DNA from: Crotalaria pallida
Taxonomy: Eukaryota; Streptophyta; Magnoliopsida; Fabales; Fabaceae
Reading direction: 5' to 3'
Assembly (NCBI GenBank): GCA_037953625.1
Contig: CM075653.1
Location: 1,922,001-1,986,000 of the forward strand
Length of the DNA: 64,000 nt
Below are positions 1-11,494 of this stretch, piece after piece. The notes under the pieces are model-generated. The model did no database searches, was not told the DNA's origin, and saw only the letters and a program-made list of their open reading frames with translations. Made by a program: the position numbers and the translations under genes. Each line of letters starts with the position of its first letter. Position 1 is the stretch's first letter.

Positions 1-500
1 AGGATATGGAAGGATCTGAGAGCTAGAGAATGATCTGATGTTACTGTGCGATTTCTTTGGTATTTTAGATGTCCAGTTGGGACAACTAGGGTTTCCCTAA
101 TCACCGGTGTGTGCAAATGTGCGATTAGGGAGTGAGAGAACGTACCTGAGCCCCTTGCTGGAGACAACTATTTATAGGGGTGGCATTATACCTTTGGGGC
201 CTGTACGGTGGTCCAGCAAGGCAGCTAACGTGTACCATTTAGGATAAGAGATGAGTCATTCATCCTTATCCTGTATTAGGAGATCTTATCCTTGTGGCGA
301 GTTAGACTCACGCGCCCCTAGCTCGGACTCTTAAGGGGCGGAGCCCATGTGGTCGGTCCAAGGTCGCTAGGGTGGGTCCTAGAACAAGCGCTCGGTCTGG
401 ATAGGCACGGTCTGTATAACCTGATTATTCTGGTCGGCTGGGTATTGCAAGGGTGAGACCGAGGGTCGGTCCACCACAGTACCTATGTTCAAATCCTTTA
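1..500 (-). mobile_element. Partial LTR of a Ty3/gypsy-type retrotransposon, minus strand
   Basis: Read on the minus strand this stretch has a TATAAATA box (176-169) followed by a segment closely matching 50578-50617, where an LTR is followed by a primer-binding site and gag. Shared features are the CTATAAATAGTT core and the AGGGGCTCAGGTACGTTCTC segment just downstream. The part left of about 170 is therefore R/U5-like and runs off the window, and 180-500 is U3-like. The outer (U3) boundary near 480-500 is a guess because no clear terminal TG..CA was found. No coding part of this copy lies in the window. Confidence 0.65.
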
Positions 501-566
501 TAGAAAGCTGGGTTCATCTATACTATGATATTTAGTAGACCCTTTTGTGTTGAAATAAAATTTTTT

Positions 567-1084
567 GGCTTAATTATGTCACGAGTCTTTGAAGTTTTGG
601 ATACTTTTGTCAGATACCTTTATTCTTTTTTTTTTTTAATGTCTGACTTCCCGAAATTACTTTTGGGTTTGTCATATATCCCTAGTACGAACTCTGGCCA
701 ATTTTGCTTACTTGTAACATCGGAATCCTAGTAAGGGCAAGAAGTTGATTATGTGGTGCCGCGTGATGTGACACGGACGAAGACGACCTCTCTCTTCAAT
801 CCTTTTTTATTTCATTTTTTATTTAACTAAAAATATAAAAATGTGAAGTTTTTTAGTTTTTTAATTTTTAAAAACAAGGATCTTCGCTCACGGGGCACTA
901 CATGCATAACCTCCCGCGTCTGATCAAGATTCCAATGTTACATGTCAGCAAAGATGGCCAAAATTGGTAATAGGGGTATATGACAAACCCAGAAATAACT
1001 TCGAGAAATCAGACATTGGAAAAAAAAATAAGGGTAACTGGCAAAAGTACATCAAACTCCAAAGACTTGTGACATAATTAAGCC
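567..1084. mobile_element. Mutator-like MITE with long terminal inverted repeats
   Basis: The ends are inverted copies beginning GGCTTAATTATGTCAC, with similarity extending about 160 bp inward on each side. The element is flanked by a perfect 9-bp direct repeat, AAATTTTTT, at 558-566 and 1085-1093. A 9-bp target duplication is typical of Mutator-like elements. There is no coding capacity, so it is a non-autonomous element. The flanks are low-complexity A/T, so the 9-bp match is less decisive than a complex one would be. Confidence 0.75.
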
Positions 1085-1516
1085 AAATTTTTTTCTTATA
1101 AAAAAACTTTGAATATGTTTCCATCTCATCTGTGCTGTTGTGCATCATTCCAATACGCAACCTCGCTATCATTTAGCTTTACTCTTTCTCTTTATTTTTT
1201 TTGTTTGGCCAATATCTATCATAAAATAATAAAAGAAATATTAAAAAATGGTAAGGATCGTTGAACTTTCAAAAGATCAACAAGAGTTTTGTTTTTGTTT
1301 TTTTTAAAGACATCAAGAAGAGTTTTGTGCTTGTTTCTAATTGATGTCAGGTGACCATTTGAATGAGATAAAGGAACCAGATATACCCCGTTGGGGTAAT
1401 GAAGAGGCATATATATACTAATAAGTATTTTAATATTAGGAAAACTGCAACCTGCAAATTAAGAGGTGCAAAAAAAAAAAAAAATTGTTTTATTGATACG
1501 AACAGTTTTGTACCAT

Positions 1517-1523
1517 TATAAAG
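1517..1523 (+). promoter_or_regulatory. Candidate TATA box of the NCR peptide gene
   Basis: TATAAAG lies 51 bp before the NCR start codon, which would give a short 5' leader. An AAAGAT motif (1272-1277), one of the two organ-specific elements reported from nodule-expressed promoters, lies further upstream. Both motifs are short and common in AT-rich DNA, so this is suggestive only. Confidence 0.35.
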
Positions 1524-1573
1524 AGCTGAAATCATTTCTCGTTGCTTACGAGTTACAAGTAAATTAAAAGACT

Positions 1574-1998
1574 ATGGCTCAAACTCTCAACTTTGTTTCT
1601 ATCTTCTTCCTCTTCTTCTTGTTCCTCTTTTTTCTTTTATCAATTGGTGAATAAGTTACTTTCTCCTTGCTTTCTATTTTTTTCCTTTTTATAACCCAAT
1701 ATATTGCTTTCGTTCTCTTTTAATAACATCCCTTCATTTTTGTATTACGTTGTCTAGTTGACGCTGTTCCTATATGTGAAAACTTCCATAAAGATTGTAA
1801 GGTTTTCCTTGAATCTGAAGGGAGGAAAACTTGTGTCTGCATTAACGGGTTTTGTGAATGCTGGGTAAGTTGGATAATAATATTATGTTAATTTTTTCAC
1901 TTGAGAACTTATTTTGCATTTTATGTAGTTGTTGCTCTTAATATTTCTCTCATAAATCATAATTCGTGTGTTATTATATCCATCTGACCTTGCAGTGA
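1574..1998 (+). CDS. Nodule-specific cysteine-rich (NCR) secreted peptide
   Basis: Exon 1 (1574-1646) encodes a very hydrophobic signal peptide of about 24 residues beginning MAQTLNFVSIFF. Exon 2 starts at 1758 after an AG acceptor in phase 1 and encodes the mature peptide from VDAVPIC to CECW. It has six cysteines spaced C-x6-C-x11-C-x1-C-x4-C-x1-C. A single intron between signal and mature peptide is the usual NCR layout, and such peptides are routed to bacteroids in nodules of some legumes. The mature part has more acidic than basic residues, so it is not one of the strongly cationic antimicrobial types. The 3' end is uncertain: reading on gives a stop at 1889-1891 (about 67 aa), while splicing the consensus donor at 1865 to the acceptor at 1995 gives an immediate TGA at 1996-1998 (59 aa). 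Confidence 0.85.
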
Positions 1999-2181
1999 AG
2001 ACAACCTCAAATGCGTATTAGATGATTGCATGGGAACACCAACTTTGCTGAATATTAATAATTATAGTTTCTTCAATTCAGAAATGCAGTATGATTACGT
2101 GTAAATAAATTTCAAAAGCAATAATTTATTTTAGCTTTTGAATGTTTGATCAAAAGTAATAATAATAAAGAATAAGCGTGT

Positions 2182-2278
2182 TTTGTCCACGTAAGACAGC
2201 CCATTTGGTGGCTGCAAGGACACTTAGGCAGGTCATGAGTTCTAGTCCCAGACCTCCCATGTAAACCAAAAAAAAAAA
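2182..2278 (+). mobile_element. Short SINE with A-tail and 15-bp target duplication
   Basis: A segment of about 80 bp ending in an A-tract is flanked by a perfect direct repeat AAAGAATAAGCGTGT (2167-2181 and 2279-2293). It contains a pol III B-box-like AGTTCTAGTCC and an approximate A-box. The same sequence occurs on the minus strand at 56377-56481, also with an A-tail, which supports an independently mobile retroposon. It lies between the NCR gene and the 3' end of SEC10. Confidence 0.8.
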
Positions 2279-2735
2279 AAAGAATAAGCGTGTATTCAGA
2301 GATCCACTGGAAGAAAACACAGCTCAATGAATGTATAATACAAATAAATTTGGTTAACATGATTATGTACTTAAACAAGGCAGAAACAGCACACTGAAAC
2401 TATTTTGTACAAAGTATTGAGTATTGACTATATTAACTCGGTCTAAGCACAAGAATGGGCCACTCACTCAGCACCAAAAAATCAACAACCATGTCACTGT
2501 TTACGCCTTTAAATTAATTAATTACATGGCACATAAAGGATTACAACATTTTACACCTCAGAAAATTTTTGGAGCATGGAAATGAACTCAACTTTGTAAG
2601 AACCGATCACTCAACTTTGTCTTTCAAAACCATCGAATCAATCCCAACTTGAGCGTTTCCCTAAGCCTGAAACAGGTGAACCGAGACTTCACCGAATTCT
2701 GGAGGGAATTTTAGATAAAAGACCAGCTAATGTTA

Positions 2736-5700
2736 TCAACTAGAGCTTGACCACAAGGAACTTAGTTTGGTTGCAAGCTTGGCACTCCTGTAGTCTTCCC
2801 TAAGCTGAATAAATCTGCACAACACAGCAGAGAAAAGAAAATTTTCGTTGTCAGGCATGCCGATCTACAGTGTTATATTTACAAATTTGTTTTGTCGGAA
2901 GCTACCAATAAATTCAAAACACATACGTCGAAACCCCGTAAAAAGTGAGAGATGGGAAACAGCTTATTACTACAATCAAGGTTTTAAACTGGGATAATGC
3001 AGTAACGATGCAGTTTCAGAGACTACATAATTCTTGATAAAGTGGCCACCGTTGCTGTAGTGGACCGAGATTCAAAACCTTGACTATAATTACTATATAA
3101 GTAAAATCCAGTAAACCATGAATAGTGGCATTATTAGGTCCAATGTTATATACCTTTGTGCATCTTTCCGAATGCTAGGTGTACCCTCAAACAATGTTGC
3201 AAGGCTCTCAGGAGCAACAATAAAGACATTCGCCATTCTACAGAAAATGATGAGAAATTAGTTTTAAAACCAATGGGGCATGGACAGAAATCTTAAGGTT
3301 TTGGCATAAGTTGTGGAACTTACATGCCCAACAATTCAAATTTCTCATCAACAGAAGGAGCATTGAAACTTCGCACGAATTCTCCATATTCAGTTATGTC
3401 ACGCTTCAGTCGCAATCCTCCACTGCAAAGTGACTCGTGAGCAATCAAAAATTAGAAGGGTGCTATAGAACTAGTTAATGCCGTGTATCAAGATCGTAAA
3501 GTACTATCAGATTAAGAATTGAGTATAACACTTCCTCTATAACACAAGAAACAGATATAGACTGAAGAAAGAATTTAAACCATTAAACACATACATAACA
3601 AGTGAGAAAGACCGTCGTTCATAGAGGAAGAGCAATTAGAGATTAGCATACGAACACATTTTTCCTCATCAAAGCAATATGCCAATTGCAGCAACAAAGT
3701 AGACAGATCAAAGAGTTGAAGACTCGGGCCAATTACCTTGGATTAAAAGTGAATTTCTGCCAATGGTTTAGCAACACCTTGTGCAACCGATTCCCCTAAA
3801 ATGACAAAACCTACCATGTTATCGATGAAATTCAGAGAAAGATCAAGCACTAATATCTAATACTACCATATAACATGCACCACAATTCAGTGTTTCCCTG
3901 CTCATTGCAGCATGCAACAACACCATGATCTCATAATACAGCATTGGACTATGCATCATAAGTAATCACATGCAAGGCTAACGATCCGAAATAAAATATC
4001 ATACCAACTCGGTCAGGAATGCTTGTTTGTTAAGACCTTCTAGAGCAGTGAACGCAGACTCCAATACACGAGACAGATATGCCACAACCCTGACAGAAAA
4101 CCACATATCCTTGTTAGGAATGTAAAGATCAAGAAATAGTTCTATAACACATAACTTCATAAGAAGCATCACCAAGATACATAAAATTAAAATATGGCCT
4201 CTGTTCACTATTACATTGAGATCTGAAACGGTCCATTACAGAAAGAAGTATTCAGAATAAAATAATAAAATTTCAAATACTCATAAAAGTTAAAATAATT
4301 GAGTTTCAATTCGTATAGAGAAATAAATAATAAAATATAAATTACAGGAACTATTCTAGAAAAAGATTACAGAAAATATCGACACTGTTAAAACTAATAC
4401 TAACTTCAATTCGTCAAGATATATCTATCTACCTTGTGCATGCACTGGTTGGCCGGTGATCCGGCACAATTCCATCGTCAGGAGATCGATAATCTGTAGC
4501 CTTTTGCTCAGCAGAAAGCAAACGCTCCACCTGCATAGGGGTTTAAACTTTAAAGTACAAGATTTGTGATTTTAGGATTCAACCTTCATAACACAAAACA
4601 CGGGAAACAACTCTAGAGTATGGAAACATCCCATTGCACATGGATAATTATGTGCAGCCATAAGCAACATTTGGAAATAAAATATGCTATATACAAAGAA
4701 GGAAGTTTGAAGGTTGTGAAGTTGGCTATTGCAAATGCAAACCACATCATGAGCACAGCTAACCTCAGCCATCACTGTTTCAATGCACTGCTGTAATCCT
4801 CTGTAAGCTGCAGCCTCTGCACTTGACATTGCTGTTGCCATTTCCTCACAAGAAGCAGCATGTGCACCATCAACCGGAAGCAAAAGTCGAGATATAGAAT
4901 TTGCAAAGTACTGCAGAAAAGGATTCATTTCAGTTCTTGAGTTTTCTTTAGTAGTTACTAGTTACTACGTATATAAGATTAAGGGTCCCCATCATACTTG
5001 TTGAATAATAGCAACACTGCTGCCTGAACGCTGGACAGCAACCATGAAAGATCTGAAACTGCTTTCACCAGCAGCAGCCGCTGCCTCTGCCTGCATACAT
5101 CAGTAAAAAAAATCTTTGATGTGTTCGGTTAACTGTGCTCATATTTTCATTACTATAAAAAAAAAAGGAAGATACATCAAACATAAAAATGTAAAAAGTC
5201 TGCATAATTACAGCAGATGCAGCTGCAGCGGCCACTCTACGGCTAACACTTGTACCAAGCACAAATCTTTCCCTCAAATTGGCGGCTTCAGTCAGGCTGT
5301 CTCTAGCCCGTTCAAGCCCATCTGCTATGTATTGACTGACCTATAAAAGACAACAAAACAACCCAGAAAACTAAGATCCAGCATGCAAAATGTATTAAAT
5401 ACTCTGATGTTGATAAAGTTACTTACTTGGTCTAGCAGGCAGGTAAATACGGCTTTTACATTGGTTGCAAGGGTAGCAGGCTGTAAAAGGATAAACACAT
5501 TAATAGATAACAAGAATTAAAATATCAAATTCAAATTGAAATGTTGCATCTCCCTTGAACAAGCATTTACCTGAGATGAAAAGAGATTGCATCTCGAGAT
5601 TGCTTCTTCATTCCAACGCACAAGCTCTGTCACAACTGTGACAGATATTTGCTGCTGGGAAGAAGCTACTGAAGCTCCTTTTGAGCGCCCAATAGTCCCA

Positions 5701-8700
5701 GATGAATCAGATATCTGCTGGCTTTCAGCTCGCAATTCCTCCATCTGCATTGCATTATCCCACATAAAGACTTCCACAAATCTTATCCAATAAGGAAGAG
5801 GAAGATATTGAAACAAAAGCAAACCTTTGACTTATATAATTGTGTTAGAGATGCTTGCTCATATTCAGGGTATTCATCCTTGTGACTTGAAAACAATGAC
5901 TCTGTCAGACCTGAACCATTAGAGAACTTATCTTTTTGAGCAACTTGATGAGAAGTTACAATATTTCTAATTTCTGATATTCAGCACAAAGCACACATGA
6001 CCAGACTCACTAGAGGTATTCATTTAAAAAAGTTACATTTTATCTATCAAATTGGTAATATATTAACCATTAGTGGATTGAAATGAATGATACAGGAATG
6101 AAGTATAGCTATCAGCAGTAGACATTCTTAAGGTCGGGGAAAGACAAAACCATGGTAACCAAAAGCCATACTTGAAAATCACCATGAGGCTGCAAGAGAA
6201 TTAGGAATTCCAATATCGACTAGACTCTTACATAATAACAGAAGCCTTTGCCAAAGCAAGGAGTTAAGAATGAAACTACAATTCTAACAGCACTCTAAGT
6301 TTACCCATCTAACTCTATGACAAAGTCCCCATGGTAACTGCAACAAATCTTAGTGCTGGATATTATTGGCAAGCAGATACCCATCCTTAATAAATCTTGA
6401 ATGTACTGGGTGTTATATGTCTTGCTACAAAGCCATTTATTTAAAATTTTACCAGAAACTACCTATATGACACCAAGTTCCAAAATCATTGTTCCTTTCA
6501 AAGATGAGTTCAACATTCCACAATGAAGAAAATCACAGACAAATAGAACTGAGTTAAAGTATATGCATTACCCTCAACATCCAAATCACCACACCCCACA
6601 GCTCGTAGATCTCTAGCAAGTTCTTGTGTCTTTTCATATGCCACTGCCAGCATTCTAAGATACTGAACCCTCAAGGCAAATACAAATCACATTGAGATCA
6701 GCCTCTAAACTGGCACTTGGAAGATGATAAAGAAAGAAGTTGAACAAGAGCACTTACTAATAGTAGTCCACCTTCCTCCATGGAAGGTAAAGTCACAAGA
6801 GATGGTTTCACTAATAATTTGTCCAGAAGGGCAGTAATTCTCTGCTCTAGAACTCTCTGCACAGAGAATTATAAGAAAAACAATAATAAGTTTGGAATTG
6901 GGATAAACGTATACCAAACTATGCTATCTCTAAACTCACACTATTACATGAAGACCATGATTTTTGGTACCTGAACTAAAATTGACATAACTTCGTTGGG
7001 GGAAGGGAATACAGCCATGATTGTTGCTGCCTCTTTACGAACAGTATCTGAAACAAGTTGTCATGTTATCACTTATTCAGCAAAGAAATACTTTTTACAT
7101 ACAGAAAAAATTATAGTTCAAACCTGTGATTTCTTTGTACAAGGAAGAAAGCCCCCGAGCAACATCAATAGGACTAGCTTGAGCAGCCTGTTCACCAAGA
7201 ACCAACCTTGTGTCTGCATTCATTACTTCCACATCAATAAACATTGGACGTGTTGCCACATAATGTTGCATGGCACTTGTACCACGGTTGAACTGCATGG
7301 CAAAGAATAATGTAGTTAAATGGTCGCATTCATATAAATTTGAACACAAAATATAGTTTTTGATGCACACAAACTTGTGACACTTATATCTTCACTATAA
7401 GCAACATTTACCAAAGTAAAGAAGAAATATTCGAATATAACCATAGCAATCGCTAAATGTAGCTACAAATCATTAGGTGAGGCTTAAATCCTACTTATAA
7501 GTGTTAAAAATGCCAAATATGACTTGACTCAACAAGCTGACAGATTAACACAATGACAAAATTCCATGCAGCGTTGGTACCATTACGCCATTTATCAAAT
7601 TACAAAGCCCAAAATACAGGGTTCTCTAAGCAATAAGCAAGCAAGGACATCTTTCCTGCCATATTTCCAACAAGGCGTTTACAATACTTGATGCTGCAAC
7701 TAAGAATAAAATACTTAAGATCAACCACTACACAAATGAAGTAGATGAAATTGACAACAGAGATACAAAGAAAAAGAAAGAGAAAGTGAAGTATCAATGA
7801 AAAATGTGACAGGTGTTAGAGAAAGTAACAAACTATGATAGAAAGTATATCCTCAAATGCGTTCAAATAATTATAAGAAGCCTTGCCAGAAACAAATAAC
7901 CAACTTGATGCACTGGGGTACTAGCTGCCACTAGCTCTTAGATTTAAATTAAACAATTGAAAGGACAAATAATCAATATTACTATAAGCTATAATGACAC
8001 AATAAATGTAATATCAAGTTAAAACATTCAAGAAAGTAAAAATTTATGGTGAGTTTGTTGCTTCTTGTAGAATCATTAGCTCTTAGATTTAAATTGAACT
8101 TGACAATTGAAAGGACAAATAATCAATATTACTATAAGCTATAACGACACAATAAATGTAATATCAAGTTAAAACATTCAAGAAAGTAAAAATTTATGGT
8201 GAGTTTTTTGCTTCTTGTACAATCATTTCCAGTATTATTATCATTATAAAAGAATTCGGATTCTTTTGAGTGGTAAGTAAGTATTAAAAAATAAATCCAC
8301 CAAAAGGCAATATCTGAGTGGCTGTAGAAATAAGAGATAGGGAGGGAGGGAGTAAAGAGTAGAGAGAGAAAGGTGAAATCAAGTACAACAAAGCTTAATT
8401 ACCTGAGACAAAATTTTTGCACATTCTGCCATTGTAGTCAATTCTCTTTTCTGAGAGGCAGCATCAAAGCGAGCCAACAATCTATTCTCCAATTCTGCAG
8501 AAATAAATAAAGAATTATGGAAGATATATTACCTTGTCATTCATAATATTCCATTCATTCATTCATTTAATTGATTGCATCAGACAAAAAAGACATATAA
8601 GAAAATTTCCTGCAGCATAATATATGTTTTAAATTTTATGCAGAAAGTCAGAAACTAGTGTGCCGAAGTTGTAAAATCAGTTACCATTGCAGTACTCCTG

Positions 8701-10506
8701 TAGATTAGCAACTGCAACTTCCAATCCTCTGCTAGCTGTTGCATTTCCAGCTAGGCCTTGTCTTCCAATATCTTCTTCGGCAAATGACCCTGAATAATTT
8801 AATAGAATTAACATAGGAGTGAAGCAATCTAGATAAAACATCATTACAATAAAAATAGAAGGCATCTTACGTAATTTTTGGGCAATTGAAGCAGCCTCGG
8901 CAACACGGCTGTCATCAGAAAAGAGAGGTGAAAGCTCCATCAGATCTCCTGGGCTACTATTGAACTCCATTAGGTACTGAAAAAATCAAATCAAATCAAA
9001 TTTGTGATAAAGGTCAATATCTGAAAGTGAGTGGCCGTCTGTGTAAGCAAAATGAAGTGAATGAAATTACTTTGATGAGCTCGATGGTTTGAGTTGCAGT
9101 TTCCCGTTGAGCATCTGCACTCTGACAACACATGAATTCATCAGAATATAAGTAAATAAGTAATTTGGCAATAAAAAAAGGCTCAAATGCTCTTTTGATC
9201 CTTTTCTTATTTTTAGGCTTCAATTTGCTTATTTATCTTTAAAAAGAGTCAATTTAAGTCCTCTATGTTTCTAACATTTGTCAATTTCACCCTTCATTCA
9301 TGACTGCGTTAGATTTTTATCAGAATATACTGATTTTGTCTCTGAGATTCCTTCTTCCGATTACCAGAATTTGCATTCTCTTGCCAAGATTTGCAATTTC
9401 CAACGTGTTTGATACTTTGATTGGTAAAATGTTATTGTTGTTCCACTTTTTTTGTGATGAAATTTCACCTATATATATATATATTGCCATTCTTGTTTTA
9501 AAATTGCAAATTCCGGAGACAAAATGTAGATTCTATTGATCAGAAAAGGAAATTATGGCAAAATCAACATATTCCCGTGAAAATCTAACATTGTCATGGT
9601 GGCAAAAGGATGAAATTGACAAACGTAAGAAACACAGAAGACTAAATTTACTTTTTTTCTCAGAAGATAAATGACCAAATTGAAACCTGAAAATAAGATA
9701 AAGGATGAAAAAGAGTATTGAAGCCTTAAAGGGATGAAGCTTTTGTAGTAAAAGAAGAAGCAATCTAGTAAGTACCTGGAGATGATCACCGATCTTTGCA
9801 GCAGTGTGAGCAACACTTGAAATACGTGAATCAAGCCTCGCAAAGCTATCAAACAATCCATCTACACCTTTCTCAAGCTAGGAAAACAACAATATTAAGT
9901 GTCAGAATTGAAATGGAAATCGAAATCGAAATCGAAAAAAGGAAGAAGGAAGGATGTGATTACTTATTATTATAGTACCTACCTCAGAAAGTGTAGTGCG
10001 ATGATTGGAATCGTGAAGGGTGACATCAGTGTTGAGATTATGGAGTCTGGAGTGAATGTGATTGCGAAGGAGGAGAAGCTCTTTGCAGGAATGGTTGAAA
10101 AGAGATAAGAGGTTATCGACTTGAGGGAAGAAAGGAGTAGTTGAAGCTGCTGCTGCTGAATCAGTAGTAATAGTAATTGCATTTGCATCGGGAGAAGAAG
10201 AAGAAGAAGAAGAAGAGTAATCGGGAAGAAGATGGTTGACTAGGTTTCCAAACAATGCATCGAATGAGAATTCACCACCCTACAATTACAATTACAATAA
10301 CAATAATAATGAATTATTGTAGATCTATTTATGAATTCAATATCTGAAATGAAAAAAGAAAAGGAAGGAACCTTGAAGTCATCGACGTCGAGGATGAGAG
10401 GGAAAGAGGAGGTGTTGGTGTTGGTGTTGGTGTTGGTGTTGGTGTTGTTGTTAGTTGCTGCTGCTGCTGCACTCATCTTCTTCCTGCTGCTGATTACTTC
10501 TCTCAT
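2736..10506 (-). CDS. SEC10: Exocyst complex subunit SEC10
   Basis: SEC10 is a core subunit of the octameric exocyst, which tethers secretory vesicles to the plasma membrane. The protein matches plant SEC10 almost throughout, for example DALFGNLVN, GVDGLFDSFARLD, LMEFNSSPGDLMEL, NRGTSAMQHYV, SFMVAVQRSGSS, LLLPVDGAHAASCEE and the end FIQLREDYRSAKLATKLSS. Twenty-three exons with GT-AG junctions: 10506-10372, 10279-9983, 9877-9776, 9121-9071, 8976-8871, 8789-8685, 8494-8403, 7292-7124, 7047-6971, 6856-6758, 6662-6572, 5910-5825, 5744-5571, 5480-5427, 5340-5212, 5090-4998, 4910-4764, 4530-4433, 4089-4005, 3795-3737, 3422-3324, 3237-3154, 2814-2736. They sum to 2511 nt, 836 aa, the usual family length. 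The first ATG gives MREV, like other legume SEC10 starts as I recall them; a second ATG is at 10476. Oddities are a low-complexity N-terminus (alanine run, Asn-Thr repeat, eight-serine run) and introns carrying a MITE and a tandem duplication. Confidence 0.97.
7933..8225. repeat. Tandem duplication of about 145 bp in SEC10 intron 7
   Basis: Two adjacent direct copies, about 7933-8077 and 8078-8225, both run from AGCTCTTAGATTTAAATT to GCTTCTTGTA(G/C)AATCATT and differ by only a few substitutions and a short indel. High identity suggests a recent local duplication. It lies entirely within intron sequence between SEC10 exons 7 and 8 and should not affect the protein. Confidence 0.85.
9180..9725. 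mobile_element. MITE in SEC10 intron 3
   Basis: The ends are imperfect inverted repeats of about 150 bp, starting GGCTCAAATGCTCTTTTGATCC on the left and, reversed, GGCTTCAATACTCTTTTTCATCC on the right. It belongs to the same type as the element at 12801-13734, which shares the GGTTTCAATTTG and TTGTCAATTTCACCCTT-type segments. No clean target duplication was found because the flanks are A-rich. It makes this the second-longest SEC10 intron. Confidence 0.75.
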
Positions 10507-10779
10507 CTTTCTCTCTATCTCTCTCTATATCAATTCAATTCAATTCAATTCATATGATATCATTCTAATAACCAATTCAATTCACCTTGTTTCTATCCTT
10601 CCAATTCCATTGATTGTTAGTTAGTTCCCAAAGTAAAGGACAGGTATGTTACAACTTACTAGGAGTATTATTTTTTTATTTTAATTATTACTCCCTTTCA
10701 TATGTACTTCATCCGGTCTATGTCTTCTGTGTTTTAAGGTTTTTAAGGTTACTGTTGTGTTTGGTAAGACAAACTTATA
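10507..10779. other. SEC10 5' leader and upstream region
   Basis: Upstream of the SEC10 start the transcribed strand has a GA/CT-rich tract (10507-10530) and a TCAAT microsatellite, then a stretch with no recognisable gene. A partial CTCCCTTTCATATG motif near 10692 looks like a Stowaway end without a partner. I cannot place a TATA box with confidence. Confidence 0.4.
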
Positions 10780-11128
10780 CTCCCTCCGTTTTACAATGTT
10801 TGGTTTTTTAGGTCTGGGCACACAGATTAAGAAAGTGTTAATTATTGTAAGTATTATGTATAGTTTGTCTAAAATGCTCCTATTTAATCCTTATTGAAAA
10901 TTGTAATAGTATTTAATTTTTATTAGTAAGTGTGTCCATTAATTAATGTATAGTGGCTTAGAGATGAGAGAGATGATAAAAGTAGAATTAATGAGGAGTA
11001 AGAGAAATGATTGAATGAAAGGTTAATATTGGAAAAAAAATATGTTTGCGTATTGAAAATGTAAAAGGCCAAACATTGTGAAACAAGAAAAAAAGGCTAA
11101 AAGGCCAAACATTGTGAAACGGAGGGAG
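10780..11128. mobile_element. Stowaway-type MITE
   Basis: Inverted ends read CTCCCTCCGTTTTACAATG on the left and, reversed, CTCCCTCCGTTTCACAATG on the right, continuing for about 40 bp. The element is flanked by TA on both sides (10778-10779 and 11129-11130), as expected for Tc1/mariner-derived Stowaway elements. It has no coding capacity. Confidence 0.9.
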
Positions 11129-11149
11129 TAGCTTATTAGCTTTTAGTTT

Positions 11150-11494
11150 TTTTTTATAGGCCAAAGTCATGTTAATGTTAGTAGTTAGTAAATCACCTTA
11201 AATAAACTCCTTACAAATGCCAAAGGAGAAACCGTCACAAGGGGGCTCGAACCCGAGACCTCTCTTATGGGATAAACCTCTTTATCACTTTTAGCTTATT
11301 GATCCGGTCAATAAGTTACTAGAACTGTTTGGTGAACAAAAAATAAAAAAAGCTTATGGCTTTTAAGAAGGAAACTTATAACTTTTGAAATGTAGCTTTA
11401 AGAAAAAAAATAAGAGTTTTCAATAAATCATATCTCAGTTTTACCTTTTTTTTACTAAATTATATTATTATTTACTCTTTTCCATCATTTAACA
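11150..11494. other. Repeat remnants with a tRNA-like B-box
   Basis: The stretch holds a GGCTCGAACCCGAGACC segment (near 11247), which resembles the B-box of a tRNA-derived SINE on the minus strand, followed by an AGCTTATNGCTTTT segment similar to the hAT-like MITE at 33020-33657. No boundaries or target duplication could be set. No gene was seen. Confidence 0.35.

Noticed and set aside
9899..10108. Plus-strand reading frame of 69 aa inside SEC10
   Set aside because: It is the complement of SEC10 exon 2 and intron sequence; the minus strand has the conserved protein.
10331..10624. Plus-strand frame with a run of Val-Leu repeats
   Set aside because: It is the complement of the SEC10 exon 1 Asn-Thr repeat; low-complexity shadow.
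11240..11262. tRNA gene on the minus strand
   Set aside because: Only a B-box-like word is present; no acceptor stem or cloverleaf could be formed.
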